NCBI GenBank assembly: GCA_014706295.1
Contig: JACSVZ010000007.1
Location: 60,957,475 to 61,021,474, forward strand
Reading direction: 5' to 3'
Source: Lycocorax pyrrhopterus obiensis
Lineage: Eukaryota > Chordata > Aves > Passeriformes > Paradisaeidae
DNA length: 64,000 bases
Part shown: positions 42,901 to 48,400 of the stretch, one piece after another
How positions within the stretch are numbered: the first letter of the stretch is position 1
Layout of the letters: every line of letters starts with the position of its first letter
The notes under the pieces: generated by a model
Database searches by the model: none
Told to the model about the DNA's origin: nothing
The model's input: the letters and a program-made list of their open reading frames with translations, nothing else
Made by a program: the position numbers and the translations under genes

Positions 42901-45475
42901 GCTTATACTCTAAGTCTGCACGTTACTCCTCATTCAAGTGTGGATGTTTGGATCCAAGAGAGCTCAGGAAGGTCCACAACATTCATTATCCCGTGCTCAG
43001 TGGTACCAGATGTTCATAAAATTTAACAGGATCTCAGGCTCAGCAATCTTTCCTACCTGCAATTCCTGCTTTTTCACATCAAAAGAGTTACTATTCTACA
43101 CGTTCCTTCTCCAAAGGAAGAGAAACTAAAGCATGGATGGCAAAAAGGTTTAACAGCCAGGTTTATCTGAACAATGTCACAGACGGAATTCTTACCATTA
43201 TCAACTTTCTGCTTCTTTGCAGAAACTTTCTTCTTCCCCGACACATTTTCTTGCTTTATCTCCTGGTGAAGCAGCACTGGCTCTTGCTTTTTGGCAGGAG
43301 ACACAACAGAATCAGTCTTACTATCTTGATCATCTGCAACAGACAATTAAGACAATATGCTCTTCTGTATATCCTCAGCAACACTTTTCAATCATCAAAT
43401 CTGTAATAACCGAAGTCTCCACTCCCGGGAAAACAAACTCACATCTTTTAAATCAGAACAAAGTTATCCACATATACATACACGCAGAGACTCACACACA
43501 CACACAATTCCCAGATCAGGTGAGACCCCAAAGCAACAGGAAGGTTCAGCAGAGTCAAGAGCCACAGCACCCAGTGATTTTTAAGACAGGAATCTCATGT
43601 ACAAGCAGAACACACGGCAACGCAAGGAACAGTTTAACAACTCCAATCCAGATTTCACTGTGACAGAGCAGACAGCACATGTTACCCATATTAGTTTCTT
43701 ATTTAGAAGTGTACTTTTCCCTTCCATGAACCCACTTGGGCACTTTAAACACACACCCCCAATAGCTACTGGGACTGTGAGAAGCAGAAAATAAGTGTTT
43801 CCCATTAGGGAACTGTTCTTTTTAAAAGCAGTTTCTAGTGAGAATTTTTTTATCATTTTGGACAGCCTGTGCTATATTAAGATTCTTGTCAGAGCTGACA
43901 CGCACAGCACAGGGCTCTGGTGTCAGCTCCTGTAATCAAGGATAAGAGTTACTTGTGGCTGCCCTCAGAACTGTGCTTGCAGACCACATTTTAACTGTGC
44001 CACAGAGATTTTTGGAGAACACCCACAAACAATATTGGATACTTTCTCTGTTGGTGGTGGGTGGGTCTTTTTTCTCCTTTTTTTTCTTTCTCAGAAAAAT
44101 AAAAAATCTACCACATCAAGCAGCAATGTCATTCTTTTTCCTCACTCCCTGTGCAAACCTGCTGTGCCTGCATCTCACAAGGGGATCTGCAAATATCTTG
44201 GGTTTCATTTCTAGAACTGGGTATTTTTATTCTTTTTTCACTTCTATTCCTAGTCAAGACAATCACACTGACACATGTCAGCTGCTAAGGATACGGTCAA
44301 GACACTCAGAAGTGATTCTGATGAATTTTTGGTCTGTCCTAGGTTGGATATTTCAGTTACAACAGCCAGACCAGTTTTAGCATCAGTTCCATTCAGTTAC
44401 AGAGGTGTAGCAGGTGGGCAGCAATGAATCAACCACCAATCCATGAATCAGCCACCAAACACCTCTCTGTGCATTAAGCCTGAGCTTAAACAGTGATTTA
44501 TTTTGCAGGTTTCTCGAGATGCCCTCCCTTATCAGAGCTACCACTCTTAGGACTCCACTTTTTCACAGCCTGACTCAGAATGCACCCAGCAAACAACCAC
44601 TGCCTTCTCTCAGGTAATCAAAATCGTGATTGAGAGCAAAGCAGCCAAACCACAGAGCAAAGCAGAGGAACAAGCTACTCTGTTTCACTTCATCTTTAGT
44701 AGAAGAAAGCAAGGACGGGAGGAGGAAAACCAGAGCACTGCTGCCAGATGAAAAACAGGGGAGAAAAAAGCCATAGCTCGTAAAAAAGGAGAAGGTTAGA
44801 AGGGAGCTTTGCCCCATAGAGATCAGGCAGAACAGTTGTGAGAGACACTCTGTGGCCTTGCAAAAAGCAGAACACGGTTTTGGCGTTCTGTGCAAAAAGC
44901 ATATGCAACATCAGGTACCCATTCCATTTTTCTGCTTCTTCTGCCCAGGCTTCTTCTTAGCTGCTGTTGATTCAGATGGTGGAGTGGGCTGTTTTGTAAC
45001 AGGGACTGGATCTACTTTCTTGCCTGAAGACTTGGATCCTTCCGAGTCCTTAGTTACGTGATCATCCTGGTTGGCCTTGTGCTTCTTCTCCTTCTTCTTG
45101 CGCTCCCTGACGCCGGCGGAGGCCTCGGTGACGCCCGAGGGGACGGGAGTGACGTGCTCTTCGTCCGTGCTCAGGGCATCAGAGAGCTTAAAGTCCCGAG
45201 GGGCACTTTCAGAGTCAGACTCGTGGATGTTCCCGTTCTGAGCCTCTTTCTTCTTGTTCTTCTTCTTCTCGGTTTTCTTTTTGTCAGCCTTGGTAGGTGG
45301 GAACTTTAGGTCCCGTTTCTGTTTGGCGAGGACTTCATCGTATAAAGTCTCTTTCATGAAAAGCCAGAAGAAGAGGAAGATGACTGTAATAACCACAGAA
45401 GGAATGAGGATGATAAAGTAGGTAGACTCGTAAAACTCCATTGTGCTTTTTCTTAGCTATGATTTCTTAAAAAAC
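881..45475 (-). CDS. KTN1: Kinectin 1 gene, 40 coding exons, 3' end outside window
   Basis: Kinectin is an integral ER-membrane protein whose long cytosolic coiled coil binds kinesin-1 and supports ER and organelle positioning; binding of Rho GTPases and EF-1 delta is also reported for the family. Spliced minus-strand translation matches remembered vertebrate kinectin along its whole length: an N-terminal anchor (residues 7-29), a Lys-rich stretch (51-66), the PLMDN motif before residue 240, QSAELNKLRQDYARL near 442, and the C-terminal ELNLLK-like segment. All 40 exons join without frame breaks, with GT-AG borders except one GC-AG. About 1,287 residues lie in the window; the family is about 1,350, so roughly 70 C-terminal residues are missing below position 1. 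Related to RRBP1/p180 by the same anchor plus Lys-rich layout, but exon sequences are clearly kinectin. Exon calls were made by eye from splice signals, phase and family similarity. Confidence 0.96.
3245..3328 (-). CDS. KTN1: KTN1 coding exon 39: kinesin-binding part of rod
   Basis: Residues 1232-1259, again 28 codons: LKDLLTELQKKLDDSYSEAV, then RQNEELNL. Essentially identical to the remembered vertebrate sequence. The acceptor is CATTTCAG and the donor TTG|GTAAGA. The following intron is 2,280 bp with nothing recognised. Confidence 0.96.
3525..3608 (-). CDS. KTN1: KTN1 coding exon 38: kinesin-binding part of rod
   Basis: Residues 1204-1231, 28 codons (four heptads): LKKEREHLESELEKAEIER, then STYVSEVRE. 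It is highly conserved with the family's LRREREHLEMELEKAEMER. The acceptor is GTTCCTAG and the donor GAG|GTAAAC, phase 0. The next intron is 196 bp. Confidence 0.96.
4059..4130 (-). CDS. KTN1: KTN1 coding exon 37: rod
   Basis: Residues 1180-1203: MRSLVTSLQHEVERLKEEN, then KEVET. It corresponds to the family's MQSSFTSSEQELERLRSENKDIEN, in the region reported to bind kinesin. The acceptor is AAACTGCAG and the donor ACT|GTACGT. The following intron is 450 bp with nothing recognised. Confidence 0.93.
5050..5206 (+). mobile_element. CR1 LINE fragment, 3' end
   Basis: This contains the typical CR1 3' region: 'catccctggaagtgtccaa', a 'ttggagcaacctgggatggt' match, then 'ggaactggatgatctttatg' and an imperfect ATTCTGTGA tail. 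It is 5'-truncated and lies in the intron after exon 36, antisense to KTN1. Confidence 0.88.
5572..5585. repeat. Poly-A run, 14 bp
   Basis: Fourteen A on the plus strand (T on the transcript) lie just inside the intron, 17 bp past the exon 36 donor. Confidence 0.95.
5602..5694 (-). CDS. KTN1: KTN1 coding exon 36: rod
   Basis: Residues 1149-1179: EGILQRLQRSVEEEESKWK, then IKVEESQKELKQ. The acceptor is TCTTCTTAG and the donor CAG|GTATTT, weak at +4 to +6. A 14-bp poly-A run (plus strand) lies 17 bp into the next intron. That 1,471-bp intron also carries a CR1 3' end near 5.1 kb. Confidence 0.95.
5777..5866 (-). CDS. KTN1: KTN1 coding exon 35: rod
   Basis: Residues 1119-1148: AMEQKLKEAEEMHILLQLE, then CEKYKSVLAET, nearly identical to the family. 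The acceptor is TTTGCCAG and the donor ACA|GTAAGT. The next intron is only 82 bp, the shortest in the window. Confidence 0.96.
6166..6335 (+). mobile_element. CR1 LINE fragment, 3' end
   Basis: It begins in 'ggttgcccagagaagctgtg' and runs to 'ggaactggatgatctttaac' with a degraded tail. Small internal gaps relative to the copies at 5.1 and 54.2 kb suggest an older insertion. It lies in the intron after exon 34. Confidence 0.87.
6451..6531 (-). CDS. KTN1: KTN1 coding exon 34: post-hinge segment
   Basis: Residues 1092-1118: SHSEWICGFEKMAKEYLREA, then AGSEDVK. It matches the family's SYGEWLHGFEKKAKECM. Trp and Gly residues make it the least coiled-coil-like part of the C-terminal half. The acceptor is TCCCAACAG and the donor AAG|GTAGGC. 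The following intron is 584 bp and contains a CR1 fragment. Confidence 0.95.
6727..6741. repeat. (AC)n dinucleotide run, 15 bp
   Basis: A perfect AC run lies in the intron after exon 33. Confidence 0.95.
7563..7652 (-). CDS. KTN1: KTN1 coding exon 33: rod with LFPKVS motif
   Basis: Residues 1062-1091: EKQQHLEAAEVETRQLLQ, then KLFPKVSLPSNM. LFPKVS.PSN is a kinectin landmark and interrupts the heptads with two prolines, likely a hinge. The acceptor is TGGTTTAG and the donor ATG|GTAAGA. The following intron is 1,031 bp with a CA run at 6727 and nothing else. Confidence 0.96.
8035..8046. repeat. Poly-T run, 12 bp
   Basis: Twelve T on the plus strand lie in the intron after exon 32. There is no attached retroposon body that I can recognise. 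Confidence 0.9.
9477..9563 (-). CDS. KTN1: KTN1 coding exon 32: rod
   Basis: Residues 1033-1061, 29 codons in phase 0: DLREKNWEAMEALASTEK, ending LLQDKVNKTAK; almost identical to the family. The acceptor is TGATTAG and the donor AAG|GTTGTA, an unusual donor with T at +3. The following intron is 1,824 bp, containing a poly-T run at 8035-8046. Confidence 0.96.
11483..11573 (-). CDS. KTN1: KTN1 coding exon 31: triplet 7, 91-nt exon
   Basis: Residues 1002-1032: Val completed, then VAGKEKEIASLQRELASQRN, ending EQQRKKNN, matching the family's end of this segment (EHQRKKNN). The acceptor is TAATTCAG and the donor AAC|GTAAGG. This is the last exon of the triplet array. The 1,919-bp intron that follows has scattered CpGs near 10.0-10.3 kb and no recognised element. 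Confidence 0.95.
12503..12540 (-). CDS. KTN1: KTN1 coding exon 30: triplet 7, 38-nt exon
   Basis: Residues 990-1001 plus two bases: ASLAVQSEELLQ then the start of Val (the family has ASSFPPHEELLKV). The acceptor is CTTTGTAG. The donor CAAGT|GTGAGT again overlaps an upstream GT. The following intron is 929 bp with a poly-T run near 12374 and nothing else. Confidence 0.93.
12904..12972 (-). CDS. KTN1: KTN1 coding exon 29: triplet 7, 69-nt cassette
   Basis: Residues 967-989: DVQKENESFKAQIQELKQ then ENCKQ, matching the family's DVQDENKLFKSQIEQLKQQN. The acceptor is TTTCAACAG and the donor CAG|GTACAGC, phase 0. The following intron is 363 bp with nothing recognised. Confidence 0.95.
13074..13164 (-). 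CDS. KTN1: KTN1 coding exon 28: triplet 6, 91-nt exon
   Basis: Residues 936-966: Leu completed, then LKGEEEQMKKLKAMVEEKER, ending NQVKQLQ. It is strongly similar to exon 25 (LKGKEKQVKTMETLLEEKEK), a sign that triplets 5 and 6 are close duplicates. The acceptor is CTCTGCAG and the donor CAG|GTAAAG. The next intron is only 101 bp. Confidence 0.94.
13868..13905 (-). CDS. KTN1: KTN1 coding exon 27: triplet 6, 38-nt exon
   Basis: Residues 924-935 plus two bases: VPAASQVQDVEN then the start of Leu. The acceptor is TTTTTCAG and the donor CCT|GTGAGT, phase 2. The family has ASSASQFEELEIV here. The following intron is 703 bp with a slightly CpG-richer patch near 13.7 kb and nothing recognised. Confidence 0.92.
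14763..14831 (-). CDS. KTN1: KTN1 coding exon 26: triplet 6, 69-nt cassette, Gln-rich
   Basis: Residues 901-923 if it starts at 14831: DTIAQLTSKVQELEQQNLQ then QLQQ; eight of 23 residues are Gln. I chose 14831 because it gives the 69 nt seen in the six sister exons, but two further in-frame AGs would start it at 14834 (one extra Lys) or 14840 (three extra residues). The donor is CAG|GTACAGC. The following intron is 857 bp with nothing recognised. Confidence 0.88.
14943..15033 (-). CDS. KTN1: KTN1 coding exon 25: triplet 5, 91-nt exon
   Basis: Residues 870-900: Leu completed, then LKGKEKQVKTMETLLEEKEK, ending KKGECLQ. It aligns with the family's LKGKEEQMNTMKAVLEEKEK. The acceptor is ATGGTACAG and the donor CAG|GTAAGC. 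The next intron is 111 bp. Confidence 0.95.
15498..15535 (-). CDS. KTN1: KTN1 coding exon 24: triplet 5, 38-nt exon
   Basis: Residues 858-869 plus two bases: VTITSQVKELQT then the start of Leu, matching the family's SITSKVQELQNLL. The acceptor is TTTCTTTAG and the donor CTCT|GTAAGT, phase 2. The following intron is 464 bp with nothing recognised. Confidence 0.94.
17055..17123 (-). CDS. KTN1: KTN1 coding exon 23: triplet 5, 69-nt cassette
   Basis: Residues 835-857: ALTQEIEALKEEVGNSQLE then MEKQ; the EIEALKEEVGN part matches the family. The acceptor (CATTGAAAAG) has a poor pyrimidine tract and the donor CAG|GTAAAA is suboptimal, so this cassette is a candidate for skipping. The following intron is 1,519 bp with nothing recognised. 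Confidence 0.94.
17283..17373 (-). CDS. KTN1: KTN1 coding exon 22: triplet 4, 91-nt exon
   Basis: Residues 804-834: Val completed, then IHEKDGKIKSVEELLQAEI, ending VASKEKTVQ. It is nearly identical to the remembered IHEKDGKIKSVEELLEAEL. The acceptor is CTTTTTAAG and the donor CAG|GTATCT. The next intron is 159 bp. Confidence 0.96.
18009..18046 (-). CDS. KTN1: KTN1 coding exon 21: triplet 4, 38-nt exon
   Basis: Residues 792-803 plus two bases: VSFQSLVEELQK then the start of Val. The acceptor is TTTTTAACAG. The donor AAAGT|GTAAGT overlaps an upstream GT, as in exons 12 and 30; only the downstream one keeps frame. The following intron is 635 bp with a short CA run, otherwise empty. Confidence 0.95.
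18907..18975 (-). CDS. KTN1: KTN1 coding exon 20: triplet 4, 69-nt cassette
   Basis: Residues 769-791, 23 codons: ALRTENSSLRKELQSLQIQ then QSEQ. The RTENSSL motif is family-conserved. The acceptor is CTTTCAAAG and the donor is CAG|GTAGTA, phase 0. The following intron is 860 bp with nothing recognised. Confidence 0.95.
19558..19700 (+). mobile_element. CR1 LINE fragment of a different subfamily
   Basis: It contains 'ggatttaaaagccaggtgga', 'tgtggcacttagggacacgg' and 'ggttggactcaatgatctta', the 3' region of the CR1 type that also occurs at 52.2-52.8 kb. It is 5'-truncated and lies in the intron after exon 19. Confidence 0.82.
20315..20405 (-). CDS. KTN1: KTN1 coding exon 19: triplet 3, 91-nt exon
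   Basis: Residues 738-768: Ser completed, then MRERDDKIKTVEELLEAGL, ending IQVATKEEELK, very close to the family sequence. The acceptor is TTTTTCAGCATG-type (exon starts with C) and the donor is AAG|GTAAAA. The following 1,339-bp intron contains a truncated CR1 at about 19.56-19.70 kb. Confidence 0.95.
20542..20576 (-). CDS. KTN1: KTN1 coding exon 18: triplet 3, 35-nt short variant
   Basis: Residues 727-737 plus two bases: TNKDLIEQMEK and the start of Ser. It is one codon shorter than its 38-nt counterparts in the other six triplets, with phase preserved. Vertebrate kinectin also has a short NKDVVEQMEK segment here, so the loss is old. The donor AAAAAAG|GTAATA is weak. The next intron is 136 bp. 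Confidence 0.93.
21611..21679 (-). CDS. KTN1: KTN1 coding exon 17: triplet 3, 69-nt cassette
   Basis: Residues 704-726, phase 0 to 0: VLKDQNTALQAEVQKLQTL then LSEQ, close to the remembered ILNDQNKALKSEVQKLQTL. The acceptor is CTTCCAG and the donor CAG|GTACAGC, as in exon 11. The following intron is 1,034 bp with nothing recognised. Confidence 0.95.
22575..22597. repeat. (ATG)n microsatellite, about 7.7 units
   Basis: An uninterrupted ATG trinucleotide run lies in the intron after exon 16. It is the longest perfect trinucleotide repeat I noticed. Confidence 0.97.
23953..24043 (-). CDS. KTN1: KTN1 coding exon 16: triplet 2, 91-nt exon
   Basis: Residues 673-703: Ser completed, then IHIKDDKIRTLEDQLREEL, ending NTKEEFK. 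It closely matches the family's YVKDDKIRLLEEQLQ segment. The acceptor is GTGTCTCAG and the donor is AAG|GTAAGA. The following 2,273-bp intron carries a 23-bp ATG microsatellite at 22575 and no recognised transposon. Confidence 0.95.
24160..24197 (-). CDS. KTN1: KTN1 coding exon 15: triplet 2, 38-nt exon
   Basis: Residues 661-672 plus two bases: AAAAHELERMQK then the start of Ser. The acceptor is ATATCTAG and the donor is AAAAG|GTAAAT, phase 2. The intron after it is only 116 bp, so exons 15 and 16 are tightly paired. Confidence 0.94.
24906..24974 (-). CDS. KTN1: KTN1 coding exon 14: triplet 2, 69-nt cassette
   Basis: Residues 638-660, 23 codons in phase 0: VLQNMNLSLKSEVQKLQ and then ALTNEQ. 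The LK-EVQKLQ-L--EQ pattern is shared with exon 17. The donor is CAG|GTAAAG. The following intron is 708 bp with nothing recognised. Confidence 0.95.
25242..25332 (-). CDS. KTN1: KTN1 coding exon 13: triplet 1, 91-nt exon
   Basis: Residues 607-637 (Val completed by the first base). It reads IAEKDKQIKQMEDSLGNERA and ends LTSKEEELK. The acceptor is TTGTGCAG and the donor is AAG|GTATAA, phase 0. The KDKQIK…TSKEEELK frame recurs in the later 91-nt exons. The short 267-bp intron leads directly to triplet 2. Confidence 0.95.
25927..25964 (-). CDS. KTN1: KTN1 coding exon 12: triplet 1, 38-nt exon
   Basis: Residues 595-606 plus two bases: TSASVLAEELHK and the first two bases of Val. The donor must be GT|GTGAGC (exon end 25927); using the overlapping upstream GT would leave the next exon out of frame. 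The acceptor CTCCTGCAG is strong. The next intron is 594 bp, nothing recognised. Confidence 0.93.
27522..27590 (-). CDS. KTN1: KTN1 coding exon 11: triplet 1, 69-nt cassette
   Basis: Residues 572-594, 23 codons, phase 0 to 0: it begins ELIEQNDALNAQLQKFHSQ and ends in Gln. The acceptor is CTCTTACAAG and the donor is CAG|GTACAGC, lacking G at +5. Being symmetric and in frame it can be included or skipped without a frameshift. The following intron (1,557 bp) is A/T-rich with nothing recognised. Confidence 0.92.
28201..28367 (-). CDS. KTN1: KTN1 coding exon 10: rod
   Basis: Residues 516-571. AT at the start completes an Asp codon. It then reads VQNKLVAKDNEIQSLHSKL and ends DSMQMQVQ at CAG|GTAGTA, phase 0. 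This is the last exon before the seven 69-38-91 triplets. Its AKDNEIQSLHSKL stretch resembles the start of the 91-nt exons, so it may contain a fused, older unit (inference). The following intron is 610 bp with nothing recognised. Confidence 0.95.
28668..28755 (-). CDS. KTN1: KTN1 coding exon 9: rod, followed by a GC donor
   Basis: Residues 487-515 plus one base: VQQQEAERRWEEIQAYL, then RKRTAEHEAAQQ. The next exon joins in frame (Asp-Val-Gln-Asn-Lys) only if this exon ends CAAG and the intron begins GCATGT, so this is a GC-AG intron. The nearest GT, four bases downstream, would put a stop codon early in the next exon. The acceptor (CAATGTGAAG) has its pyrimidine tract displaced upstream. The following intron is exactly 300 bp. 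Confidence 0.93.
29716..29848 (-). CDS. KTN1: KTN1 coding exon 8: rod
   Basis: Residues 442-486. Its first base completes a Lys codon, followed by QSAELNKLRQDYARL, the strongest single identity anchor for KTN1 in the rod. It ends QLK|GTGCCT, phase 0, with a donor lacking the usual A at +3 and A at +4. Base composition is GC- and CpG-rich compared with its introns. The following intron is 960 bp with nothing recognised. Confidence 0.96.
31224..31330 (-). CDS. KTN1: KTN1 coding exon 7: rod
   Basis: Residues 407-441 plus two bases. It begins FQQLREQMEAEISHLKQENG, contains ILRDAVS, and ends AGCAA|GTATGT in phase 2. Near-identical to the remembered vertebrate segment. The following intron (1,375 bp) is plain A/T-rich DNA with nothing recognised. 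Confidence 0.95.
33170..33310 (-). CDS. KTN1: KTN1 coding exon 6: rod
   Basis: Residues 360-406, phase 0 to 0 (47 codons). It carries KIHVSYQESQQMKMK, closely matching the family motif. It is more CpG- and GC-rich at third positions than most exons here. The acceptor is CACCCAAG with only a modest pyrimidine tract; the donor is AAG|GTAAAG. The following intron (1,839 bp) shows no recognised element. Confidence 0.95.
35764..35880 (-). CDS. KTN1: KTN1 coding exon 5: start of the coiled-coil rod
   Basis: Residues 321-359, phase 0 at both ends (39 codons). The sequence from ASKAETAAALHQLQDKEKML to the KEQCKQLSQ end shows the heptad pattern that then continues to the window edge. The acceptor is CTGCTGCAG and the donor is CAG|GTAAAC. 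The following intron (2,453 bp) includes a strongly strand-biased stretch (purines on the minus strand) at about 34660-35110, treated among the findings. Confidence 0.94.
36205..36300 (-). mobile_element. Probable short CR1 fragment, reverse orientation
   Basis: 'ggttggaaggacttccaaga' followed by 'tcacctgatccagcccatgc' resembles the reverse complement of the CR1 3' end. It is short and diverged. It sits in the intron after exon 4 next to four forward copies. Confidence 0.6.
36548..36712 (+). mobile_element. CR1 LINE fragment
   Basis: It shares 'ggataaagccctgagcaacc' and 'ctgacctcagagctg' with the copy at 37.62-37.82 kb, and 'aggaggttggactac' with CR1 3' ends. It lies in the intron after exon 4. 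Confidence 0.78.
37008..37155 (+). mobile_element. CR1 LINE fragment, diverged
   Basis: It contains 'ggttttccaggcaactggat', 'aaattcctgagcaacttgct' and a degraded 'cagcccaaattgtgttg' end. It is more diverged than its neighbours and lies in the intron after exon 4. Confidence 0.65.
37285..37568 (+). mobile_element. CR1 LINE fragment with longer body
   Basis: It contains 'cacctcaacatgaggaagaa', 'agccctggaacagctgccca', 'ggagtttccttctctggaga' and 'ggcttccaaccccaaggatt' followed by 'gtgattctgt'. About 280 bp of a CR1 3' part is readable. It lies in the intron after exon 4. Confidence 0.88.
37618..37820 (+). mobile_element. CR1 LINE fragment
   Basis: It contains 'actgggacaggttgcccaga', 'ggataaagccctgagcagtg', 'ggaggctggactccaaaccc' and 'gaggtcccttccaaacctga'. 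It begins about 50 bp after the tail of the previous copy, in the same orientation. Confidence 0.85.
38272..38402 (-). CDS. KTN1: KTN1 coding exon 4: compact region before the rod
   Basis: Residues 277-320. It starts in phase 1 (AG completes Glu) and ends in phase 0 at AAG|GTGAAT. It contains FSEDEARCVVEVLKEKSGAI, matching the family's conserved FSEDEALCVVDLLKEKSG-type segment, which is not a simple heptad repeat and may be a small folded helix pair. The acceptor is GTTGCAG. The following 2,391-bp intron contains the CR1 cluster at 36.2-37.8 kb. Confidence 0.95.
40633..40800 (-). CDS. KTN1: KTN1 coding exon 3: linker with conserved PLMDN motif
   Basis: Residues 221-276. It contains VDEPLIQATTYIPLMDN, one of the most recognisable kinectin stretches, then a polar Lys/Glu segment ending KLKNETDK. 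It is bounded by GATTACAG at the acceptor and AAAG|GTAAGA at the donor, phase 1 at both ends. The following intron (2,230 bp) contains a moderately CpG-containing stretch at about 39540-39960 that I could not assign to a gene. Confidence 0.95.
43196..43333 (-). CDS. KTN1: KTN1 coding exon 2: charged linker
   Basis: Residues 175-220. It starts in phase 1 (the split codon gives Asp, reading DDQDSKTDSVVSPAKK) and ends GATAATG|GTAAGA, again phase 1. It is polar and Lys-rich (KKKVSAKKQK), with no heptads, so it extends the flexible linker between the anchor and the coiled coil. The acceptor is CTGTTGCAG. The following intron (2,395 bp) holds a possible old repeat near 42.7 kb and a poly-A run at about 42629-42640; otherwise nothing was recognised. 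Confidence 0.92.
43493..43506. repeat. (CA)7 dinucleotide run
   Basis: A perfect CA run lies in the intron between coding exons 1 and 2. Confidence 0.95.
44919..45475 (-). CDS. KTN1: KTN1 coding exon 1: start codon, membrane anchor, Lys-rich region
   Basis: Codes residues 1-174 plus one base. The ATG at 45441-45439 has A at -3 and G at +4, a strong start context, and matches the kinectin N-terminus. Residues 7-29 form one hydrophobic segment (YFIILIPSVVITVIFLFFWL), the ER anchor. Residues 51-66 are almost all Lys/Glu/Asn, and a second Lys-rich run follows near 130; this is the ribosome-receptor KP-type region shared with RRBP1. A Ser/Asp/Glu-rich stretch (about 75-100) is a likely phosphorylated acidic patch. 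The acceptor is TCCTCTAG after a long pyrimidine tract, leaving 34 nt of 5' UTR (45442-45475) with no upstream ATG. The donor is G|GTACCT, phase 1. The following intron is 1,585 bp and shows no recognised repeat except a (CA)7 run. Confidence 0.96.
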
Positions 45476-48400
45476 CTAGAGGAGAAAGAAAGAAAAAAAG
45501 AAGAAAAATTAGGTTTTGAACAGGTTTTCCCTCGGTGTTATTTCCTCCACCAATTATAATAATAAAAGAAGATGTCTCATTGTTATAGAGTAGCCTCAAA
45601 GTAGCTTTAATAAAATTATCAAACTATATCAGCCATGGAACAGCTTCTGGAATCATTTGCCACTTGCTTCAACGTTGTTGGCCTGGATAGGAAGAAGTGC
45701 ACTTTGCCAGACTGCTGATCTGAGGAGAGAATAATTCCCCTCCCTTGCTTTTGTTCATCTTCCTCACTCTTCCTTCCCACGTGACTTTATGAAAGCTAAA
45801 GCTTTGGATTTCACAGATACATGAGCCAGCACTTTCAGAGGCTGTGAAATAAGGACCAGTATATGCAGAACACTACTTTTTTTTTTCTTATCTTCTTTTT
45901 TTTTCATAAATCAAACATAATGAATAAAGATTCTTATCCTGGCAAGTGGGAGTTAAATTTCACCTTCCTTTTGTTCCCAGATTTATGACAGCTTCAGTAG
46001 TGGAATGAGGAGAAGACAGGAGAGAGCCCTGAATTTTAGTCAACCATAAAGAATCAGGTATTTTCAAAACTGCTTTTTGAAGTCTACAAACCCAGCTTCA
46101 CACTCCTGAAAATTCCATACATTTATGGGGCAACAAGAAGATCTGTTACTTATTTTGAACATGTGATGGTATAAAACTTCCAGAGCACTTACAAAGGCCA
46201 GATGATTCCAGGATAATTTGCTGAAAACAATATTTTTGTCCCAAGCATTATATTTATTTTCTTTTCAAAAAGCAGGAACCACAAAGTTAAAAACCAGTCA
46301 AAACAACGTTAAAAAACCTAACTTTGGGGTCAAGACAAGCCAGATTTTCCCATTTCACAACTGATTGCTATGAACAGACCTGGATTTTTGCAAGAAGAAT
46401 CTAAATCTTCTCCAGACTGTTTTGTTCCAAGAAGGAAAAAAAAAATATTTCACCAAATATTGAAAAAAAAAATCCAGACATAATCCAAACTAATTAGGCA
46501 AGCTCAATTCCCAAACCACCAACTCAGTTTAAAACCCATCACGGGAAGCACGTGCTACAACTACATTTTCCTCTACACAAGAAAAAATGACTCTTCAACT
46601 CCAGTGTTCCCTGGGACATCCATTCTCTTGGGAATGAAAGGCAAGGGATTTAACCCAGGTCGCTCAGAATATTTCCACTGGTGCTTGAAAAATGAAAACA
46701 GATGTGCCTACCGAGGGCACAGGGAATAAAGTCCACGAAGAAGCTGCACGGTGCAGGGAGAGGACAGGCTCTCCTTGCCTCTGGGCAGAAGATTTACTTA
46801 TTTCAAGTTGTTTTACTGACTGTTTTGGAAGCTGCTATGACGAACTGGCTTGTGCCATCCTGCCACACAGGAGAGAGCTCGGTGTGGAGTCTGGCTCGGG
46901 CTCAAGGGGGAATAGCTGTTACATAGAATAATTTCTGGACAGAGAGGAGTTACTGTGATAATATATTTGTACAGTGCATTGAGCAGCACAGAAAGCAAGG
47001 ACTGGGAACTCTAATTTGGCTATTAAGTTATCCAAATAAAAGACTAGCACTTCAATACACTAATTATTCATCAGTTGTCTTAGCATTAAGTCTCCTCCCA
47101 GTTTGTATTTATTTTCTGCATGCACGCAGCTCACTGAAAATTACAGGGTCTAAAATTACATCCAGCACAGAAAGTTTTGGAAGGGCTGAGAGGGATGGGA
47201 AGAAAAGCTTGTCTTTTGGGGAGAAAAAGCACAGATGCTCAAAACTAAGCTGGAGCTTTCAAAATGATTAATTACAGCTACTTGATAAACCCAGCTCCCT
47301 GCACTGAGTGATTTAATATTAGTCATCTTTTGAAGGAAGCAGATCTCGAAAATTTGTCTCAGCCAAAGTCAATATTGAATGCTTACGGGGGGAAAGCTAA
47401 TCCCCAAAAAATATGTAATTAAGCAGATTTCTCACAAGTGTAATTAAGTTGATCATTACAATACATTACTGCAACAGTTACAATACCCAAGCACAAGGAG
47501 CCCAGCACAGCCCAGCTCTGCCCTGCTGATGACACCAGCACACAGCCAGACATGAACTCATGGGATGGACAGTCACACCCTGTCAGTCCCTACACATTTC
47601 CCAGCATCTGACACCAAATGCTCAGGTCAAACCACAGGCCCAGGGTGACATGTGCTGTTAAAGAGGTTCAAGGCTCGAGGGTCAGCAGGGCGCAATGGCC
47701 ATCGAGGCAGGACACGCTCCCACAAAGCGGTTGTTACTCCGAGACCAGAGAGGAGAGACACATTTAAAAGCTTCAGCTGCTTCCAGAGGAGCCATAAATA
47801 CAGAATTACAACAGCTAGTCCGGGTGGGGAACGTGTGCTGGACTAGTTGAGGTCTGATCTCAGAGCTGGACAAGCAGCGCGAGCTCTGCCAAGCCTCCGT
47901 CCCCCACCCTGCTCCCCCTCCCTGCACTTCACCAAAAACGGGATCATCTCCCAGATCTGGAGCATGACACTGCAGTGATGAGGTCCAGAGCCTCTCCAGG
48001 CTCCGTTTCTGCTCCTGTCCCCCTCCTGCTCATCGGGGCAAAGCCAAGCACAAGCCACGTGGACCCTTCCACCCCAAACACTGATCAGAGGCACAGAGAT
48101 CTGATCTCTGAACGCCATACACAATCCAGTTTTTTACATGCAAGCAGGGTTCAAAAAAACTAAACCCAAATAAAAGTCTCAGGGTGTAACTAGAATTGAT
48201 TAAGCACAAAGGAATGGCAAGCAAAAGCTCTGCTCTGATGGCCATACACTAATTTCTCATCTCAGCCCAGCAAGGGTATTTAAAACCCACTCTAGGAGGA
48301 TCCCACTGCTGCTGGCTCTATGCAGAATGACAAAACAACATCCATCACACCACCTCCTGTCAAAATGTCTTTACAAAGTGGCATCCTTGCTGTGGGGTAA

